A stretch of DNA of 64,000 bases, taken from contig JACPOK010000033.1 of the NCBI GenBank assembly GCA_016191525.1, positions 310,001 to 374,000 on the forward strand. The letters run 5' to 3'. Below are positions 1 to 8,170 of this stretch, piece by piece. The position numbers and the translations under genes were made by a program. How positions within the stretch are numbered: position 1 is the stretch's first letter; each line of letters begins with the position of its first letter. The stretch comes from Burkholderiales bacterium (GTDB lineage Bacteria; Pseudomonadota; Gammaproteobacteria; Burkholderiales; Burkholderiaceae_C). The notes under the pieces were generated by a model. It did not search any database. It had not been told where the DNA came from and was given only the letters and a program-made list of their open reading frames with translations.

Positions 1-1
1 C

Positions 2-904
2 GTTGAAGTGGACGGCGCGCCGCACACCATCACCCAGGCCGAGCTGGACCGCGTATCCGCTTCTTTCCTGCCGCCGGTGCAGCAGCGCGATCGCAAGGGC
101 GCCGCCGCGAACGTTGGCGACATCCTGCGCGCCGGCGCCAATGCCGACGTGGAATACGCGCGCTGGCTGCAGCAGAACGTGGCGGCCCACAAGAACCCCG
201 AGCTGCGCGCCGTGACGCTGTCGTTCAAGCGCCTGGGCCAGGCCCCCGGCGACGCCACGGGCGACCAGCTGGAGCTGGCCGCGCAGCTGGCCGACCGCTT
301 CTCGGCCGGCGAAACCCGCGTCACCCACGACCAGAACCTGCTCTTGCCCTGGGTTCACCAGGACGACCTGCCCGAGCTGTGGCATGCCGCACGCAAGGCG
401 GGCCTGGCCAAGGCCAACATCCGCCTGCTGTCGGACATGATCGCCTGCCCCGGCGGCGATTTCTGCTCGCTGGCCAATGCGCGCTCGCTGCCGATCGCCG
501 AGGCCATCACGCAGCGCTACCAGGACCTGGACGAGCTGCACGACATCGGCGAGATCGACCTGCACATCAGCGGTTGCATCAACAGCTGCGGGCATCACCA
601 CAGCGGCCACATCGGCATCCTGGGCGTCGACAAGGACGGCAAGGAGTGGTACCAGGTCACCCTGGGCGGCTCGGACGGTTCCGCGCTGTCCGGCGCGGCC
701 GTCCCCGGCAAGGTGGTGGGCCCCTCGTTCTCGGCCGCCGAAGTGCCCGAGGTGATCGAGGCCGTGCTGGACACCTACCGCCAGCAGCGCCAGAGCACCG
801 GCGGCAAGAGCGAAACCTTCATCGACACGCTGCGCCGCGTGGGCCTGGAGCCGTTCAAGGCCGCGGCCAACGGCGCGCGCTTTTCCGAAAGGCAGGCGGC
901 CTGA
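2..904 (+). CDS. cysI: Nitrite/sulfite reductase hemoprotein (CysI-type), C-terminal part; 5' end outside window
   Basis: This is the C-terminal ~300 residues of a siroheme and [4Fe-4S] reductase that reduces sulfite to sulfide with six electrons in cysteine synthesis. The reading frame is open to the left edge, so the true start is outside the window. The four cluster and siroheme cysteines are visible: C-x5-C (codons at 446 and 464, in CPGGDFC) and C-x3-C (codons at 575 and 587, in CINSC), the latter followed by a His-rich GHHHSGHIG stretch typical of the family. The stop touches the DUF934 gene start (TGA then ATG with no gap), and cysH-cysD-cysN follow, so the role is assimilatory sulfite reduction. 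An assimilatory nitrite reductase is the alternative from sequence alone, but the neighbours argue for sulfite. Confidence 0.9.
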   Translation, partial: VEVDGAPHTITQAELDRVSASFLPPVQQRDRKGAAANVGDILRAGANADVEYARWLQQNVAAHKNPELRAVTLSFKRLGQAPGDATGDQLELAAQLADRFSAGETRVTHDQNLLLPWVHQDDLPELWHAARKAGLAKANIRLLSDMIACPGGDFCSLANARSLPIAEAITQRYQDLDELHDIGEIDLHISGCINSCGHHHSGHIGILGVDKDGKEWYQVTLGGSDGSALSGAAVPGKVVGPSFSAAEVPEVIEAVLDTYRQQRQSTGGKSETFIDTLRRVGLEPFKAAANGARFSERQAA

Positions 905-1297
905 ATGACTGCATTGACTATGAAATTGATAGCGGCCCACGCACAGCCAGAGCGCTCTGCAGGCCAAAACGTCACCCAGATTTCGAATGACGCGGACCCC
1001 CGGGCCGTTTCGCTCGAGGGTGTCCATGTCATCGAACTGAACTTCCCCAAGTTCGCCGACGGCCGCGCCTTCAGCCAGGCCTTCCTGCTGCGCCGCCGCC
1101 TGGGCTTCAAGGGCGATATCCGCGCCACCGGAGAAGTGCTGGTGGACCAGCTGGTGCAGATGCAGCGCACGGGCTTTTCCAGCGCCGTGCTGCGCGCCGA
1201 CCAGGACGTTGCCTTCGCGCAGCGCCAGTTCGACCGCTATGCGCAGTTCTACCAGGGAGACGCCGTGGACACCGCGCCGTTGTTCGCACATGGCTGA
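905..1297 (+). CDS. DUF934 protein of the sulfite reduction operon
   Basis: 130-residue DUF934 protein, a small family almost always encoded next to cysI and cysH in proteobacteria and thought to assist sulfite reduction; the biochemical role is unknown. The conserved core begins near residue 40 (VHVIELNFPKFADGRAFSQ) and runs through LGFKGDIRATGEVLVDQ. The N-terminal ~24 residues (MKLIAAHAQPERSAG and flanks) do not look like the family. They are encoded by copy A of the repeat described at 917-982, so this N-terminus appears to be repeat-derived. The gene starts directly after the cysI-like stop and overlaps cysH by 8 bases, which indicates translational coupling. Confidence 0.85.
   Translation: MTALTMKLIAAHAQPERSAGQNVTQISNDADPRAVSLEGVHVIELNFPKFADGRAFSQAFLLRRRLGFKGDIRATGEVLVDQLVQMQRTGFSSAVLRADQDVAFAQRQFDRYAQFYQGDAVDTAPLFAHG
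917..982 (+). repeat. Copy A of a ~66 bp dispersed repeat, read as protein in the DUF934 gene
   Basis: The 40 bases at 926-965 match copy C (27871-27910) at 32 of 40 positions without gaps, and align gap-free with copies B (19572-19637) and D (47356-47421). Shared blocks are TTGATAGC, CCACGCA and GCGCTCTGCAGGCC. The element begins with a small inverted repeat of the form (G)CTAT...ATAGC. Here it encodes residues ~5-26 of the DUF934 protein, in the same reading frame used by copy C. Confidence 0.7.
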
Positions 1298-1928
1298 AAT
1301 CATGGAAAGAGGCATAGCCCTCGCGGAAGTCAACGCCACACTCGGCCGTGATGCACAGGGCCTGGTGGAGTGGGCCATCGGCCTGGGCAAGCCCGCGATC
1401 GTCACCACCAATTTCCGCCCCTTTGAAGCGGTGATCCTGCACATGGTCACGCGCGCGAAGCCTGACGTGCCGGTGGTCTGGATGGACAACGGCTACAACA
1501 CCGAGGCCACCTACCGCTTTGCCGACGAGGTCACGCGGCAGCTGCAGCTCAACCTGCGCATCTTCGTGCCGCGCCGCTCGCGTGCGCACCGCGAAGCCGT
1601 GGAGGGAGCAGTGCCGGCGCTGGATGACCCGCGCCACGCGGCCTTCACCGAGGAAGTGAAGCTCGAGCCGTTCGCGCGCGCCCTGCGCGAGACGGCGCCC
1701 CGCGTCTGGTTCACCGCGCTGCGGGCCACCGACACCGCCGTGCGCGCGCAGATGGACCCGGTCTCCATCAACCCGGACGGCCTGATCAAGGTCGCGCCGC
1801 TGCTGCACTGGTCGTCGAAGGACTTGCACGAGTACTGCCAGGCGCACGGCCTGCCCAATAACTTCGACTACGTGGACCCGACCAAGGGCGAAGACAACCG
1901 CGAATGCGGATTGCACCTGGAGCACTGA
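1290..1928 (+). CDS. cysH: Phosphoadenylyl/adenylyl-sulfate reductase, short form
   Basis: 212-residue PAPS-reductase family protein that reduces activated sulfate to sulfite using thioredoxin. The adenylyl-binding fold is visible in AIVTTNFRPFEAVILHM and VVWMDNGYNTEATYRFADE. The C-terminus ends in ECGLHLEH, which carries the single catalytic cysteine. I find no paired CC motifs, so the [4Fe-4S] cluster of APS reductases is not expected. It is also shorter than the ~244-residue E. coli CysH and lacks the usual stretch before the ECGLH box. The start was set at ATG 1290, which overlaps the DUF934 end; longer upstream starts are out of keeping with the family. It lies 4 bases before cysD. Substrate preference (APS or PAPS) cannot be read from sequence alone. 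Confidence 0.85.
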   Translation: MAEIMERGIALAEVNATLGRDAQGLVEWAIGLGKPAIVTTNFRPFEAVILHMVTRAKPDVPVVWMDNGYNTEATYRFADEVTRQLQLNLRIFVPRRSRAHREAVEGAVPALDDPRHAAFTEEVKLEPFARALRETAPRVWFTALRATDTAVRAQMDPVSINPDGLIKVAPLLHWSSKDLHEYCQAHGLPNNFDYVDPTKGEDNRECGLHLEH

Positions 1929-1932
1929 CCGT

Positions 1933-2865
1933 ATGAACGCCCGCACCGAACCCCAGCTGCTTGCCCACCTGAGCAACCAGCACCTGGACGCGCTGGAGGA
2001 AGAGACCATCTTCATCCTGCGCGAAGTCGCCGCTGCCTTCGAGCGCCCCACCCTGCTGTTCTCGGGCGGCAAGGATTCGCTGGTGATGCTGCGCTGCGCC
2101 GAGAAGGCCTTCGGCGCGGGCCGGATTCCCTACCCGCTGCTGATGATCGACACCGGCCACAACTTCCCGGAAGTCACCGCCTTCCGCGACTTCCGCGCGA
2201 AGGAGCTCGGCGCCGAGCTGATCGTGCGCAGCGTGGAAGACTCCATGAAGCGCGGCACCGTGCGCCTGGCCCACCCCGGCGAGTCGCGCAACGTGCACCA
2301 GTCGGTCACGCTGCTGGAAGCCATCGAGGAATTCCGCTTTGATGCGCTGATCGGTGGCGCCCGCCGCGACGAGGAAAAGGCCCGCGCCAAGGAGCGCATC
2401 TTTTCGCACCGCGACGGCTTCGGCCAATGGCAGCCCAAGGCCCAGCGGCCCGAGCTGTGGACCCTGTTCAACACCCGCCTGCAGCCGGGCGAGCATTTCC
2501 GCGTGTTCCCGATCTCCAACTGGACCGAGCTGGACGTGTGGCAGTACATCGAACGCGAGAACATCGCCCTGCCTTCCATCTACTACGCGCACCAGCGCCA
2601 GGTGATCGAGCGCAAGGGCCTGCTGGTGCCGGTGACCGAGCTCACCCCGGCGAAAGACGGCGAGGAGGTCGTCACCCGCACCGTGCGCTTCCGCACCGTG
2701 GGCGACATCACCTGCACCTGCCCGGTGGAAAGCCCCGCGGCCAACGCCGCCGAAGTGGTGGTCGAGACCTTGACGGTGGAAGTCAGCGAGCGCGGCGCCA
2801 CCCGCATGGACGACAAGACAAGCGACGCTTCGATGGAGAAGCGCAAGAAAGACGGGTATTTCTGA
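1933..2865 (+). CDS. cysD: Sulfate adenylyltransferase subunit 2 (ATP sulfurylase, small subunit)
   Basis: 310-residue CysD, the catalytic subunit of heterodimeric ATP sulfurylase, which makes adenylyl sulfate from sulfate and ATP. The PP-loop ATP pyrophosphatase motif SGGKDS is near residue 44, followed by LLMIDTGHNFPE, IGGARRDEEKARAKER and the family C-terminal ending MEKRKKDGYF. Its stop codon overlaps the cysN start (TGATG), which matches the need for equal amounts of the two subunits. It follows cysH by 4 bases, so cysI, DUF934, cysH, cysD and cysN form one transcription unit. Confidence 0.96.
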   Translation: MNARTEPQLLAHLSNQHLDALEEETIFILREVAAAFERPTLLFSGGKDSLVMLRCAEKAFGAGRIPYPLLMIDTGHNFPEVTAFRDFRAKELGAELIVRSVEDSMKRGTVRLAHPGESRNVHQSVTLLEAIEEFRFDALIGGARRDEEKARAKERIFSHRDGFGQWQPKAQRPELWTLFNTRLQPGEHFRVFPISNWTELDVWQYIERENIALPSIYYAHQRQVIERKGLLVPVTELTPAKDGEEVVTRTVRFRTVGDITCTCPVESPAANAAEVVVETLTVEVSERGATRMDDKTSDASMEKRKKDGYF

Positions 2866-4112
2866 TGGACGCGCTGAAATTCATCACCTGCGGCTCGGTC
2901 GACGACGGCAAGAGCACGCTGATCGGCCGGCTGCTGGTGGACAGCAAGGCCGTGCTGGCCGACCAGCTGGCCGGCGTGCAGCGCTCGGGTGAAACCGACC
3001 TGGCCCTGCTGACCGACGGCCTCTCGGCCGAGCGCGAGCAGGGCATCACCATCGACGTGGCCTACCGCTACTTCGCGACGCCCGGGCGCAAATTCATCAT
3101 CGGCGACGCGCCGGGCCATGAGCAGTACACCCGCAACATGGTGACGGCCGCCTCCAGCGCCGACGCCGCCGTGGTGCTGGTGGATGCCACCAAGCTTGAC
3201 TGGAAGAATCCCGGGCTGGAGCTGCTCCCCCAGACCCGCCGCCACTCGCTGCTGGTGAACCTGCTGCGCGTGCGCTCCATCGTGTTCACGGTGAACAAGC
3301 TGGATGCCGTCGAGGACCCCGCCGCCGCCTTCAACAACATCAGCGGCGCGCTCCAGGCGTTCGCCTCGGCCGCGGGTATCGCCGTGCGCGCCATCGTGCC
3401 GATCTCGGCGCTCAAGGGCCACAACGTGGTGGAAGCCGAGCCGGGCTGGTGCGGCTACGACGGCCTGTCGCTGCTGCAGCTGCTGGAGCAGCTGCCCGTG
3501 ACCGGCGCCGAGACCGAAGAAGCCTTCTCGTTCCCCGTGCAATGGGTGGAGAAGTTCTCCTCGTCCGCGGAAACGAAGCAGGGCCGCCGGGTGTTCTGGG
3601 GCCGCGTGGCCACGGGCGCCGTGCGGCCGGGCCAGCAGATCACCGTGCTTCCCAGCGGGCAGACCGCCACCGTGGCCCAGGTGCTGGACCACGCCCGCGT
3701 GCCGAAGGACGTTGCCGCCGGCCACAGCGCGGGCATCGTGCTGGACCGCGAGGTGGACGTGTCGCGCGGCGACTGGCTGCTGGCGCCGGGCGTCTTCGAG
3801 CCTTCGCGCGAGATTTCGGCCACCATCGCCTGGATGGACGACGAGCCCCTGGTCGCCGGCCGCACTTATTTCGCCCTGCACGGCCACCGCTGGGTGAAGG
3901 CCAAGGTCAAGCGCATCGTGCACAAGCTGGACATCAATACCCTGGCCGAACAGGACGCCGACCACCTGGAGCCCAACTCCATCGGCCACGTCGAACTGGC
4001 GCTGCAGGAGCCCCTGGCCACCCTGCCCTACGCCCGCTCGCGGATGCTGGGTTCGATGGTGCTGGTGGACACGGCCAGCCACAAGACCGCAGGGGCTGTG
4101 CTGGTGCGCTGA
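2865..4112 (+). CDS. cysN: Sulfate adenylyltransferase subunit 1 (GTPase), without APS kinase domain
   Basis: 415-residue GTPase subunit of ATP sulfurylase, which couples GTP hydrolysis to adenylyl sulfate formation with CysD. Translation-factor GTPase motifs are in order: GSVDDGKST (G1), the switch segment [20 protein letters not shown] (G3) and NKLD (G4), followed by two beta-barrel domains. The protein ends at about 415 residues with [10 protein letters not shown], so there is no fused CysC (APS kinase) domain, and no separate cysC is in this window. It is the last gene of the sulfate operon; a promoter for the ferredoxin gene follows. Confidence 0.96.
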   Translation: MDALKFITCGSVDDGKSTLIGRLLVDSKAVLADQLAGVQRSGETDLALLTDGLSAEREQGITIDVAYRYFATPGRKFIIGDAPGHEQYTRNMVTAASSADAAVVLVDATKLDWKNPGLELLPQTRRHSLLVNLLRVRSIVFTVNKLDAVEDPAAAFNNISGALQAFASAAGIAVRAIVPISALKGHNVVEAEPGWCGYDGLSLLQLLEQLPVTGAETEEAFSFPVQWVEKFSSSAETKQGRRVFWGRVATGAVRPGQQITVLPSGQTATVAQVLDHARVPKDVAAGHSAGIVLDREVDVSRGDWLLAPGVFEPSREISATIAWMDDEPLVAGRTYFALHGHRWVKAKVKRIVHKLDINTLAEQDADHLEPNSIGHVELALQEPLATLPYARSRMLGSMVLVDTASHKTAGAVLVR

Positions 4113-4134
4113 GCGCCGGGGCAGGCGCACAGCT

Positions 4135-4140
4135 AAAATC
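4135..4140 (+). promoter_or_regulatory. fdxA: Candidate -10 box (TAAAAT) for the ferredoxin gene
   Basis: TAAAAT lies 28 bases before the fdxA start codon, just after the cysN stop. Position and sequence suit a sigma-70 -10 element. I see no strong TTGACA-like -35 hexamer. Confidence 0.45.
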
Positions 4141-4168
4141 AAGGGTTTTCCCCCGCACGAACTACAAC

Positions 4169-4498
4169 ATGACCCACGTCGTCACCGAATCCTGTATCCG
4201 CTGCAAGTACACCGACTGCGTGGACGTCTGCCCTGTGGACTGCTTCCGCGAAGGGCCCAACATGCTGGTGATCGACCCCGACGAGTGCATCGACTGCGCC
4301 GTGTGCATCCCGGAGTGCCCGGTGAACGCGATCTACGCCGAGGAAGACGTGCCCGCCGACCAGATGAACTTCATCAAGCTCAACGTCGAGCTGTCGCAGC
4401 AGGCCGGCTGGAAGAGCATCACCAAACGCAAGCCCGCGCCCGAAGACGCGGATGAATGGAAGGACAAGGCCGGCAAGCTGTCGGAACTGGTCCGATAA
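4169..4498 (+). CDS. fdxA: 7Fe ferredoxin FdxA
   Basis: 109-residue seven-iron ferredoxin carrying one [3Fe-4S] and one [4Fe-4S] cluster, a low-potential electron carrier in the cytoplasm. The N-terminal cluster segment [14 protein letters not shown] and the second segment [12 protein letters not shown] hold the cluster cysteines, and the rest matches the FdxA family through the C-terminal extension [15 protein letters not shown]. Only 6 bases separate it from the ferredoxin-NADP reductase gene downstream, so the two probably work as a redox pair. Its place next to a siroheme reductase operon suggests, but does not prove, that it feeds electrons to sulfite reduction. Confidence 0.95.
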   Translation: MTHVVTESCIRCKYTDCVDVCPVDCFREGPNMLVIDPDECIDCAVCIPECPVNAIYAEEDVPADQMNFIKLNVELSQQAGWKSITKRKPAPEDADEWKDKAGKLSELVR

Positions 4499-4504
4499 GG
4501 AATC

Positions 4505-5605
4505 ATGGAACCTCAACTCAATCAAGAAGTGGTCAAGACTGCCGCCGCCCACGACGGGCCCATCGAAACCGATGCCGTGATCGTCGGCGCCGGCCCCGTG
4601 GGCCTGTTCCAGGTGTTCGAGCTGGGCCTGCTGGAAATCAAGGCCCACGTGATCGACTCGCTGGCCTACCCCGGCGGCCAGTGCGTGGAGCTGTACCCCG
4701 ACAAGCCGATCTATGACATCCCGGCCGTGCCCGTGTGCACCGGCCAGGAGCTGACGGACAACCTGCTCAAGCAGATCGAGCCTTTCGGCGCGACCTTCCA
4801 CTTCGGCCAGGAAGTGACCACGGTGAAGAAGCAGGACGACGGCCGCTTCTTCGTCGAGACTTCCAAGGGCACGAGCTTCCTCACAAAGACCATCTTCATC
4901 GCCGGCGGCGTGGGTGCCTTCCAGCCGCGCCTGCTGAAGGTGGACGGCCTGGACAAGTTCGACGGCACGCAGCTGCATTACCGCGTGAAGAACCCGGCGG
5001 AGTTCGCCGGCAAGAACCTCGTCATCGTCGGCGGCGGTGATTCGGCGCTGGACTGGGCGCTGAACTTCGTGAACGAGGGCCCGAACAAGGCCGAGAGCGT
5101 GATCCTGGTGCACCGCCGCGACGGCTTCAAGGCGGCGCCCGCTTCCGTGGCCAAGATGCACGAGCTGTGCGAGGCGATGGAAATGCAGTTCATCGTCGGC
5201 CAGGTGACCGGCTATGAAGAGAAGGACGGCAGGCTGGTGGGCGCCAAGGTGACGGGCTCCGACGGGGTCACGCGCGTGGTGCCGCTGGACGTGCTGCTCG
5301 TGTTCTTCGGCCTGTCCCCCAAGCTGGGCCCGATCGCCGAGTGGAGCCTGGAGATCGAGCGCAAGCAGGTGAAGGTGGACACGGAAAAGTTTTCCACCAA
5401 TATCCCCGGCATCTTCGCGGTGGGCGACATCAACACCTACCCCGGCAAGAAAAAGCTGATCCTCTCGGGCTTCCATGAATGCGCGCTGGCCGCGTTTGGC
5501 GCCGCGCCCTTCATCTTCCCGGACAAGAAAATCCACCTGCAGTACACGACCACGTCGCCCAAGCTGCACAAGGTGCTGGGCGTGGAGACGCCGGTATTCG
5601 ATTGA
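4505..5605 (+). CDS. Ferredoxin-NADP reductase, thioredoxin-reductase-like type
   Basis: 366-residue flavoprotein of the thioredoxin-reductase-like ferredoxin-NADP reductase class, which moves electrons between NADPH and ferredoxin. The FAD-binding GAGPVG motif is near residue 28, followed by AYPGGQC, and the NADPH-binding [13 protein letters not shown] is near residue 177. The second FAD motif [16 protein letters not shown] is near the C-terminus. The redox-active CxxC of true thioredoxin reductases is absent, which separates it from TrxB. It is preceded by fdxA at 6 bases with an AAGGA ribosome site and followed by a clear terminator at 5633-5658. Confidence 0.92.
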   Translation: MEPQLNQEVVKTAAAHDGPIETDAVIVGAGPVGLFQVFELGLLEIKAHVIDSLAYPGGQCVELYPDKPIYDIPAVPVCTGQELTDNLLKQIEPFGATFHFGQEVTTVKKQDDGRFFVETSKGTSFLTKTIFIAGGVGAFQPRLLKVDGLDKFDGTQLHYRVKNPAEFAGKNLVIVGGGDSALDWALNFVNEGPNKAESVILVHRRDGFKAAPASVAKMHELCEAMEMQFIVGQVTGYEEKDGRLVGAKVTGSDGVTRVVPLDVLLVFFGLSPKLGPIAEWSLEIERKQVKVDTEKFSTNIPGIFAVGDINTYPGKKKLILSGFHECALAAFGAAPFIFPDKKIHLQYTTTSPKLHKVLGVETPVFD

Positions 5606-5632
5606 CGCGCATCAAGATCGCGCGACAAATAC

Positions 5633-5658
5633 AAAAGGCCCGCCGATGCGGGCCTTTT
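5633..5658 (+). terminator. Rho-independent terminator after the ferredoxin reductase
   Basis: Perfect 11-base arms AAAAGGCCCGC (5633-5643) and GCGGGCCTTTT (5648-5658) around a CGAT loop. It closes the fdxA-reductase unit and separates it from the riboswitch-controlled receptor. Confidence 0.85.
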
Positions 5659-5667
5659 GCGTTGGGC

Positions 5668-5673
5668 TAAAAT
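5668..5673 (+). promoter_or_regulatory. Candidate -10 box (TAAAAT) before the TPP riboswitch
   Basis: TAAAAT in the context GGGCTAAAAT lies between the terminator and the riboswitch, about 22-27 bases before the aptamer begins. No clear -35 hexamer is seen. Confidence 0.45.
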
Positions 5674-5694
5674 TCGCCGGTTCGCAAGAACTCT

Positions 5695-5776
5695 TCCGCT
5701 AGGGGTGTTGCCGCGCAAGCGGCGACTGAGAAAGTCCCTTTGAACCTGATTGAGGTAATCCTCGCGCAGGGAAGCA
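5695..5776 (+). promoter_or_regulatory. TPP riboswitch (THI element)
   Basis: The conserved thiamine pyrophosphate aptamer is readable on the plus strand: AGGGGTG at 5701, CGACTGAGA at 5723-5731, then CCCTTTGAACCTGATTGAGG from 5736, GTAATCCTCGCG, and the closing CAGGGAAGC at 5767. A short variable stem (CCGCGCAAGCGG, 5711-5722) sits between the two conserved halves. About 80 bases separate the aptamer from the GTG start of the TonB receptor. That stretch contains a GGCAATTGCC palindrome (5805-5814) and the ribosome site AAAGGA. Binding of TPP would be expected to shut down the receptor gene. Confidence 0.92.
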
Positions 5777-5857
5777 AGCTCTCCACGGCGCTCTTTCTCC
5801 AGGGGCAATTGCCGTCACCAGCTGGGCCGACCTGCCACATGCGTTAAAGGAAACGAC

Positions 5858-8017
5858 GTGGCAAATCTGAGAAAATTTTACGAAGCAAAAGTGCCTGCGA
5901 AGCGCACCCGCTGTGCTTACGCAGCTATTCTTTTGATAGCGGGCACGGCGCACGCGCAGGATGCGACGCTGAAACCTGTGACAGTCAACGAACGAAGCGC
6001 GGCGCCGCAGGCCGATGTCACCGGCTTTGGCGACACACCGCTGAAGGAGGTGCCGATTTCGGCCACGGTGGTCAACCGCGCGCAGCTGGACGCCATCGGC
6101 GCGCGCCGTCTGGCCGACCTCACGCAGTTCGATTCGTCCGTGACCGACGCGTACAACTCGCCGGGCTACTGGGACTTCCTGTCCATCCGCGGCTTCACGC
6201 TGGACAACCGCTTCAACTTCCGGCGCGAGGGGCTGCCCATCAGCGCCGAAACCTCGATCCCGCTGGACAACAAGGAGCGCATCGAAATCCTCAAGGGCAC
6301 CAGCGGCATCCAGGCCGGCACCAGCGCGCCGGGCGGGCTGGTGAACTACGTGGTCAAGCGCCCCACCGAGCACGACCTGCGGGAAGTGCGGCTGGAGTAC
6401 AGCAGCCGCGCCAGCGTGCTTGGGGCGGTGGACCTGGGCGGGCGCTTCGGCGCCGACCGCGCCTTCGGCTACCGCATCAACGCCGCGCAGGAACAGCTGC
6501 GCCCCACCACCCGCAATGTCGACGGCAGCCGCAGCCTGCTGGCCGTGGCCGGCGACTGGCGCATCAGCCGCGATTCGGTGCTGGAAGCCGAAGTGGAATG
6601 GAGCCACAAGAAGCAGGCCAGCCAGGCCGGCTTCAGCCTGCTGGGCGCGCGGCTGCCCGCCGTGCCCGATCCGCGCCTGAACCTGAACAACCAGGCCTGG
6701 TCGCAGCCGTCGGTGTTTGACGCCATCACGGGCAGCATCCGCTTCGAGCAGGCGATCAACAGCCAGTGGCGCTGGTCGGCCCAGGCCGGCACGCAGCAGC
6801 TGAAGACCGACGACCGGCTGGCCTATGCCTTCGGCTGCGGCGCGGAGAACAACTTCGACCGCTATTGCGCCAATGGCACCTTCGACTTCTACGATTTCCG
6901 CAGCGAAAACGAGCGCCGGCGCCAGGACGCGGCGTCGCTCAACCTCAAGGGCAAGTTCGCCACCGGGAGCGTGGCCCACGAGCTGTCGCTGGGCGTGCTG
7001 ACCAGCCGCGTGCGCAACCGCTTCCAGCTGGAAGCGTTCAACTACGTCGGGGTGGGCAATGTCGCCGGCACGGCCGTGGTGCCGTCCGATGCGTCGTTGA
7101 ACGACCAGAACACCAACCGCACCGAGCGCACCGTGGAGCTGTCCGCGCAGGATGCGATCCGCTGGAACGAGAGCTTCACCACCTGGCTGGGCCTGCGCCA
7201 CACGCGGCTGGACCGCGACAGCGTGCGCACCAACGGCTCGCGCCCCACCACCTACAGCGACGGCTTGACCACGCCGTGGCTGGCGGCCAGCTACAAGCTG
7301 GGCGCAAGCACGCTGGCCTATGCGAGCTATGGCGAGGGCGTCGAGTCGCAGATCGTGCCCAACCGGGCTGCGCAATACACCAACGCCGGCGTGGCGCTGC
7401 CGGCGCTGAAGTCAAAGCAGTGGGAGATCGGCCTGAAGGGCGGGCAGGACGCTTTCGGCTGGCAGCTGGCCTGGTTCGACATCAAGCGGCCCATGAGCAA
7501 CCTGGACGCCTGCAACCGGCTGGGCATCACACCCTGCCTGGGCGCGTATGACGGCAGCGCGGTGCACCGCGGCCTGGAAGGCAATGCGCAATGGGCGCAG
7601 GGCCCGTTGCGGCTGGCCGGCGGCGTGACGCTGCTGGACGCCAAACGGCAAGGGAGCACGGCCGAGCCGGCGACCAACGGCAAGCGCCCGACCAACGTGC
7701 CCGACTGGGTGGCCCGCGCGCAGGCCGCCTGGAAATTCGCTTCGATGCCAGGCCTGGAACTGCAGGGCCAGATGTCGCACGAGGGCCGGCGCGCCGTGCT
7801 GCCGGATGAGTCGGTCATGCTGCCCGCTTGGACACGCTTCGATGCCGCGCTGCGCTATGAAACCAAGGTGGCGGGCACGCCCACCACCTGGACTTTGGGC
7901 GTGGACAACCTGTTCAACAAGCGCTACTGGAAGGAATCGCCCTACCAGTTCGGCCACGTTTACCTGTACCCCGGCGCGGTGCGCTCACTGCGCCTGGCCG
8001 TGACCGCCGCGCTCTGA
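5858..8017 (+). CDS. TonB-dependent outer membrane receptor under TPP riboswitch control (likely thiamine or precursor uptake)
   Basis: 719-residue TonB-dependent receptor of the siderophore-receptor-like class. It has an N-terminal signal sequence (hydrophobic YAAILLIAGTAHAQ, cleavage after AHA), a plug domain (ISATVVNRAQLDAIG, FLSIRGFTLDN, ERIEILKGTSGIQAG, GGLVNYVVKRP) and a C-terminal 22-strand barrel containing WTLGVDNLFNKRYW near the end. The GTG start at 5858 is supported by AAAGGA 7 bases upstream. The sequence class alone would suggest ferric siderophore uptake. The TPP riboswitch directly upstream instead points to thiamine, a thiamine phosphate or a pyrimidine precursor as substrate; TonB receptors behind THI elements have been predicted before in proteobacteria. 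No inner-membrane thiamine transporter is adjacent. Confidence 0.88.
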   Translation: MANLRKFYEAKVPAKRTRCAYAAILLIAGTAHAQDATLKPVTVNERSAAPQADVTGFGDTPLKEVPISATVVNRAQLDAIGARRLADLTQFDSSVTDAYNSPGYWDFLSIRGFTLDNRFNFRREGLPISAETSIPLDNKERIEILKGTSGIQAGTSAPGGLVNYVVKRPTEHDLREVRLEYSSRASVLGAVDLGGRFGADRAFGYRINAAQEQLRPTTRNVDGSRSLLAVAGDWRISRDSVLEAEVEWSHKKQASQAGFSLLGARLPAVPDPRLNLNNQAWSQPSVFDAITGSIRFEQAINSQWRWSAQAGTQQLKTDDRLAYAFGCGAENNFDRYCANGTFDFYDFRSENERRRQDAASLNLKGKFATGSVAHELSLGVLTSRVRNRFQLEAFNYVGVGNVAGTAVVPSDASLNDQNTNRTERTVELSAQDAIRWNESFTTWLGLRHTRLDRDSVRTNGSRPTTYSDGLTTPWLAASYKLGASTLAYASYGEGVESQIVPNRAAQYTNAGVALPALKSKQWEIGLKGGQDAFGWQLAWFDIKRPMSNLDACNRLGITPCLGAYDGSAVHRGLEGNAQWAQGPLRLAGGVTLLDAKRQGSTAEPATNGKRPTNVPDWVARAQAAWKFASMPGLELQGQMSHEGRRAVLPDESVMLPAWTRFDAALRYETKVAGTPTTWTLGVDNLFNKRYWKESPYQFGHVYLYPGAVRSLRLAVTAAL

Positions 8018-8035
8018 GCGGGCCGGAAATGACGC

Positions 8036-8041
8036 TATAAT
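8036..8041 (+). promoter_or_regulatory. -10 box (TATAAT) of tRNA-Asn
   Basis: Perfect TATAAT ending 10 bases before the mature tRNA 5' end, with a GC-rich stretch following it, as common for stable RNA promoters. The -35 region (around 8013-8018) is weak. Confidence 0.6.
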
Positions 8042-8051
8042 CTGAGGCTGT

Positions 8052-8127
8052 TCCTCGATAGCTCAGTTGGTAGAGCGCCGGACTGTTAATCCGTAGGTCC
8101 CTGGTTCGAGCCCAGGTCGAGGAGCCA
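8052..8127 (+). tRNA. tRNA-Asn (anticodon GTT)
   Basis: 76-base tRNA with acceptor stem TCCTCGA pairing with TCGAGGA, D-arm GCTCAGTTGGTAGAGC, anticodon arm CGGACTGTTAATCCG with GTT at 8085-8087, T-arm CTGGTTCGAGCCCAG, discriminator G and an encoded CCA end. Confidence 0.97.
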
Positions 8128-8134
8128 GAATTGA

Positions 8135-8164
8135 AAAGGGCCAGCGCGAAAGCGCTGGCCCTTT
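8135..8164. terminator. Terminator between tRNA-Asn and the pseudopilin gene
   Basis: Perfect 13-base arms AAAGGGCCAGCGC and GCGCTGGCCCTTT closing on a GAAA tetraloop. T or A runs flank both sides, so it can serve the tRNA on the plus strand and the convergent pseudopilin gene on the minus strand. Confidence 0.85.
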
Positions 8165-8170
8165 AGTTTG

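Noticed and set aside
5921-5970. Possible fifth repeat copy in the TonB receptor signal peptide (GCTATTCTTTTGATAGC)
   Set aside because: The first 17 bases fit the left inverted repeat, but the remainder diverges and needs a gap. The encoded stretch is an ordinary signal peptide, so chance is likely.
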